In this document: positions 61,694 to 64,000 of the stretch, piece by piece
Layout of the letters: each line of letters starts with the position of its first letter
Numbering within the stretch: the first letter of the stretch is position 1
Assembly (NCBI GenBank): GCA_041660405.1
Contig: JBAZWL010000010.1
Coordinates: 62,001 to 126,000, forward strand
Reading direction: 5' to 3'
Length of the DNA: 64,000 bases
Source: Taibaiella sp041660405
Lineage (GTDB): Bacteria > Bacteroidota > Bacteroidia > Chitinophagales > Chitinophagaceae
Notes under the pieces: model-generated
The model's database searches: none
Seen by the model: the letters and a program-made list of their open reading frames with translations, nothing else
What the model was told of the DNA's origin: nothing
Translations under genes and position numbers: made by a program

Positions 61694-63745
61694 TTACCAG
61701 ATCTTTACCCGAAGGCTGTCCGGCAAATACATACCATTGGAAGGCTGTACATTAAAGACTTTATAAAATGCATCTACATCGGAAAATGGCCCATTAACCC
61801 TATATTTGGCCGGGGAATGTACATCAGTCAATAACTGTTGCGCAAGCGATTCTTTTCTGATGTTATACAACCAACCCAACGAATACCCCAGGAAGAAACG
61901 TTGCGAAGGATTCAAGCCGGCTATGGATTCCCCTTTCTTATACTGATCCTTTTTAACGAAGGCATCCCAACCCAGCAGTACGCCGCCAAGATCAGCAATG
62001 TTTTCACCCAATGTAGCACTGCCATTAATGTGTATACTGTCTACAGGAATATAATTATTAAACTGTTTCACCATCACTGCTGCACGGGCATTAAACTTCG
62101 CTTCATCTTCTTTGGTCCACCAGTTTTTCAGATTACCATATTCGTCGTATTGCCTTCCCTGATCATCAAAGCCATGCGTAATTTCGTGGCCGATAGTCGA
62201 TGCTGCAGCATAGCCATATACAAGAGCATCGTCCAGCTCTTCATCCCGTTTGCCTGGCACGGTAAAGATTCCGGCTGGTAAAACAATTTCATTATTCGAT
62301 GGATTGTAATACGCATTGTAGGTTTGAGGAGTCATGCTCCACTCTTCTCTATCTACAGGTTTTCCAAGCTTATTTACGTTGTAGTTATGCCACCATTCCT
62401 TTGCTGCTATTACGTTTCGTATATAAGGTTGGTTTTTTATCTGCATAGCTGAAAAATCTTTCCACTTATCAGGATAGCCAACTTTCTTCTTCATTTTAGC
62501 AAGCTTTACTAAAGCTTTTTGTTTGGTGCCTTCACTCATCCAATCCAGCTTTTTTATACGCTCTTTAAGTGCATCGCGTATATCTTCAACCATATCGTTG
62601 TAGCGTTTTTTTGCAGTGGCATTAAAATATTCTTTTACAAAAAGCTGTCCGAGTGCTTCGCCCATAGCCTCTTCCTCTTCATCCAATACCCGCTTCCAGC
62701 GTGGCTTTTGCTTTTTTGCACCACTTAAGGTTTGTCCGTAAAAAGAGAAGTTAGCCTCTTCCAGTTCGGCATTGAGGTATTGCGACATATTATTCAGCAA
62801 GCACCATTTAAGGTAATCTTTCCATACCTCAATATTTTCAGTAGCCAATGCGGCATTCACTTCTTTGAAAAACTCTGGTTGGCCTACAATTACAGTGTCC
62901 AGGTTTTTAATATTCATTAAGGGCAACAGCGTTTGCCAATCTATGCCTGGCGTTATTTTCTTAAGATCAGCAACAGCATATTTATTATAGTTTTTATACG
63001 GGTCACGCAGGTCTTCCAGTTTGCGGCTTGCCTTGGCCAGCCTGGTTTCCAGCCTCATAACGCCTTCACTTTTACCTTTAGTTTCGGTAAGCGGTGCAAT
63101 AGCAGACAGGTTAAACATGCGCTCTATATGCTTTGGATAAGCATCACGTATCTTTTTAGTTCTTTCATCTGTATTAAAATAATAATCCCTGTTGGGCAGG
63201 CCCAGTCCGCCTTGCGACAACATGAGCGCCATTTTATCGCTATTCATATCATCCTGTCCGATATAGCTGGAAAACATAGAATTGATTCCCTTCTTGTCCA
63301 GTTCAGCTACGGCGCTTAGTACATCTTCCCTGGTCTTGATATTATCTATCATTTGCAGTTCTGGTTTGAGCGCGGCAAGTCCTTGCTTGTTGATCGTGAT
63401 GGAATCCATACCGCTTTTCCAGAAGGCAGCTATTTTTTCCGATATAGCACCGGAAGTTTTTTTTACCGCATCTTCATTAATGGTTTTTAACCTGCCATAG
63501 AGGTCTTCCTGAACCAGGTAGGCAATACCCCAGCTTTTTTGTTCATCTGGAATCGGATTGCTTTTTATCCAACCACCATTGGCATAGTCAAAAAAATCAT
63601 TGGCCGGATTCACTGTTGTATCCAGGTTTGCTTTGAGAATATCTCCTTTGGGTATACTTCCGGCTACATCCGATGAATTGTTATTACACGATGCCAGTAA
63701 GAAAGCTAAGGTCCCGCAAAGCAGGCTTAAAGATTTTTTTATCAT
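61694..63745 (-). CDS. M13-family lipoprotein metallopeptidase (neprilysin-like)
   Basis: The 683-residue protein has a lipoprotein signal with lipobox LLASC (Cys20) and both M13 zinc motifs: HEITHGFDD (HExxH) and ENIADLGG (Glu as third ligand). The substrate-site stretch NEIVLPAGIF and NAYYNPSNN is also typical. It should cleave small peptides at the outer face of the membrane. The C-terminus ends in VKIW with the usual CxxW replaced by none, as in many bacterial forms. Single gene. Confidence 0.94.
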   Translation of the reverse strand: MIKKSLSLLCGTLAFLLASCNNNSSDVAGSIPKGDILKANLDTTVNPANDFFDYANGGWIKSNPIPDEQKSWGIAYLVQEDLYGRLKTINEDAVKKTSGAISEKIAAFWKSGMDSITINKQGLAALKPELQMIDNIKTREDVLSAVAELDKKGINSMFSSYIGQDDMNSDKMALMLSQGGLGLPNRDYYFNTDERTKKIRDAYPKHIERMFNLSAIAPLTETKGKSEGVMRLETRLAKASRKLEDLRDPYKNYNKYAVADLKKITPGIDWQTLLPLMNIKNLDTVIVGQPEFFKEVNAALATENIEVWKDYLKWCLLNNMSQYLNAELEEANFSFYGQTLSGAKKQKPRWKRVLDEEEEAMGEALGQLFVKEYFNATAKKRYNDMVEDIRDALKERIKKLDWMSEGTKQKALVKLAKMKKKVGYPDKWKDFSAMQIKNQPYIRNVIAAKEWWHNYNVNKLGKPVDREEWSMTPQTYNAYYNPSNNEIVLPAGIFTVPGKRDEELDDALVYGYAAASTIGHEITHGFDDQGRQYDEYGNLKNWWTKEDEAKFNARAAVMVKQFNNYIPVDSIHINGSATLGENIADLGGVLLGWDAFVKKDQYKKGESIAGLNPSQRFFLGYSLGWLYNIRKESLAQQLLTDVHSPAKYRVNGPFSDVDAFYKVFNVQPSNGMYLPDSLRVKIW

Positions 63746-63877
63746 TTAAAAATATTAAGTTTTGTAAAGTAAGCCATTTAAAAGTTCTAATTTGTCAAAG
63801 TTAAAAGATTATGGCATGAATTTTGCGCCTCCTTTTGGGAAGTAACTTTATTGCAGCTGACTCTTAAAATAATAATT

Positions 63878-64000
63878 ATGAAAAAAGCAATCTTCGCTCT
63901 TGTAATTACCGGTATCTGCGGTACGCTTAATGCGCAGGAAACATTATCTGACAGATGGAAAGAAACGAAGCGAACGGACATTTCCAATAAAACGGTAAGC
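63878..64000 (+). CDS. Start of a secreted protein, cut by the window end
   Basis: ATG at 63878 opens a frame that stays open to the last base (41 codons). The first 20 residues, MKKAIFALVITGICGTLNAQ, are a clear signal peptide, followed by ETLSDRWKETKRTDISN. The function cannot be read from so short a piece. It is divergent from the M13 peptidase gene; an ATTTTG box near 63821 may be part of its promoter. Confidence 0.7.
   Translation, partial: MKKAIFALVITGICGTLNAQETLSDRWKETKRTDISNKTVS

Overview
The window comes from a member of the Bacteroidota, most likely the Chitinophagaceae or a close relative. Evidence seen in the sequence: several secreted proteins end in type IX secretion (T9SS) sorting domains; there is a PorX-type response regulator with a PglZ domain; DUF3570, DUF4266 and small LKKDGTPDKRY-repeat proteins are present; starts generally lack Shine-Dalgarno sequences; and promoters follow the Bacteroidota pattern TTTG-N18..20-TAnnTTTG (clear at rplM, at the L,D-transpeptidase and at the zinc-ribbon membrane protein). 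There are no rRNA, tRNA, CRISPR, prophage or insertion-sequence genes. The coding is ordinary chromosome with one accessory island and many small palindromic repeats between genes.

Layout. 1-3.7 kb: three DUF1801/YdeI-like genes with an AlkD-type DNA-repair gene, a GNAT acetyltransferase and a DUF72 gene broken by an internal deletion. 3.8-7.1 kb: a TerC/Alx membrane protein and the ribosomal operon rplM-rpsI-rpsB, whose 5' leader folds into a compact hairpin and which lacks tsf. 7.2-10.1 kb: a zinc-ribbon membrane protein, divergent from porX. 10.2-10.45 kb: a 21-bp tandem repeat array. 10.5-15.5 kb (accessory): a helical protein of unknown role, two paralogous secreted transglutaminase-like proteins, the second fused to an RHS-core tail and a caspase-like (clan CD, DUF4347-like) C-terminal domain, and an overlapping membrane-anchored gene that looks like its immunity partner.

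15.7-18.8 kb: tyrosine catabolism (hmgA, hppD) split by a type II toxin-antitoxin pair. 18.8-25.2 kb: a small gene, a T9SS cargo protein, a DUF4870 protein, a LytTR/LytS two-component pair and saccharopine dehydrogenase. 25.4-33.9 kb: thioesterase, glycosyltransferase, ispH, arginase, a TlpA-like protein, a flavin-dependent monooxygenase, YceH, a 2OG-Fe(II) oxygenase and a GHKL ATPase that appears C-terminally short. 34-37.3 kb: the chaperone cluster grpE-orf-dnaJ and a polyprenyl synthase. 37.6-46.5 kb: L,D-transpeptidase, a decayed T9SS cargo remnant, a GT-C-like membrane protein, an M12-type secreted metalloprotease, aconitase and a small repeat protein. 46.7-64 kb: a FUSC protein, the thioredoxin-ApbE-DUF4266-DUF3570 operon, pfkA, dut, an inositol monophosphatase, TolC, a VWA-type membrane protein, a GH3-family ligase, another T9SS cargo, an M13 lipoprotein peptidase and the start of one more secreted protein.

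How the parts connect. PorX is a known regulator of T9SS in other Bacteroidota, and three intact cargo proteins plus one decayed one lie in the same window, so export through T9SS is the dominant theme. The most novel-looking locus is the transglutaminase/RHS/caspase-like cassette at 11.4-15.5 kb. The thioredoxin-ApbE-DUF4266-DUF3570 operon is a second system whose biochemistry is open. Four families of palindromic repeats sit at gene ends, in places supplying the stop codon. All assignments rest on reading motifs by eye; no database search was run.
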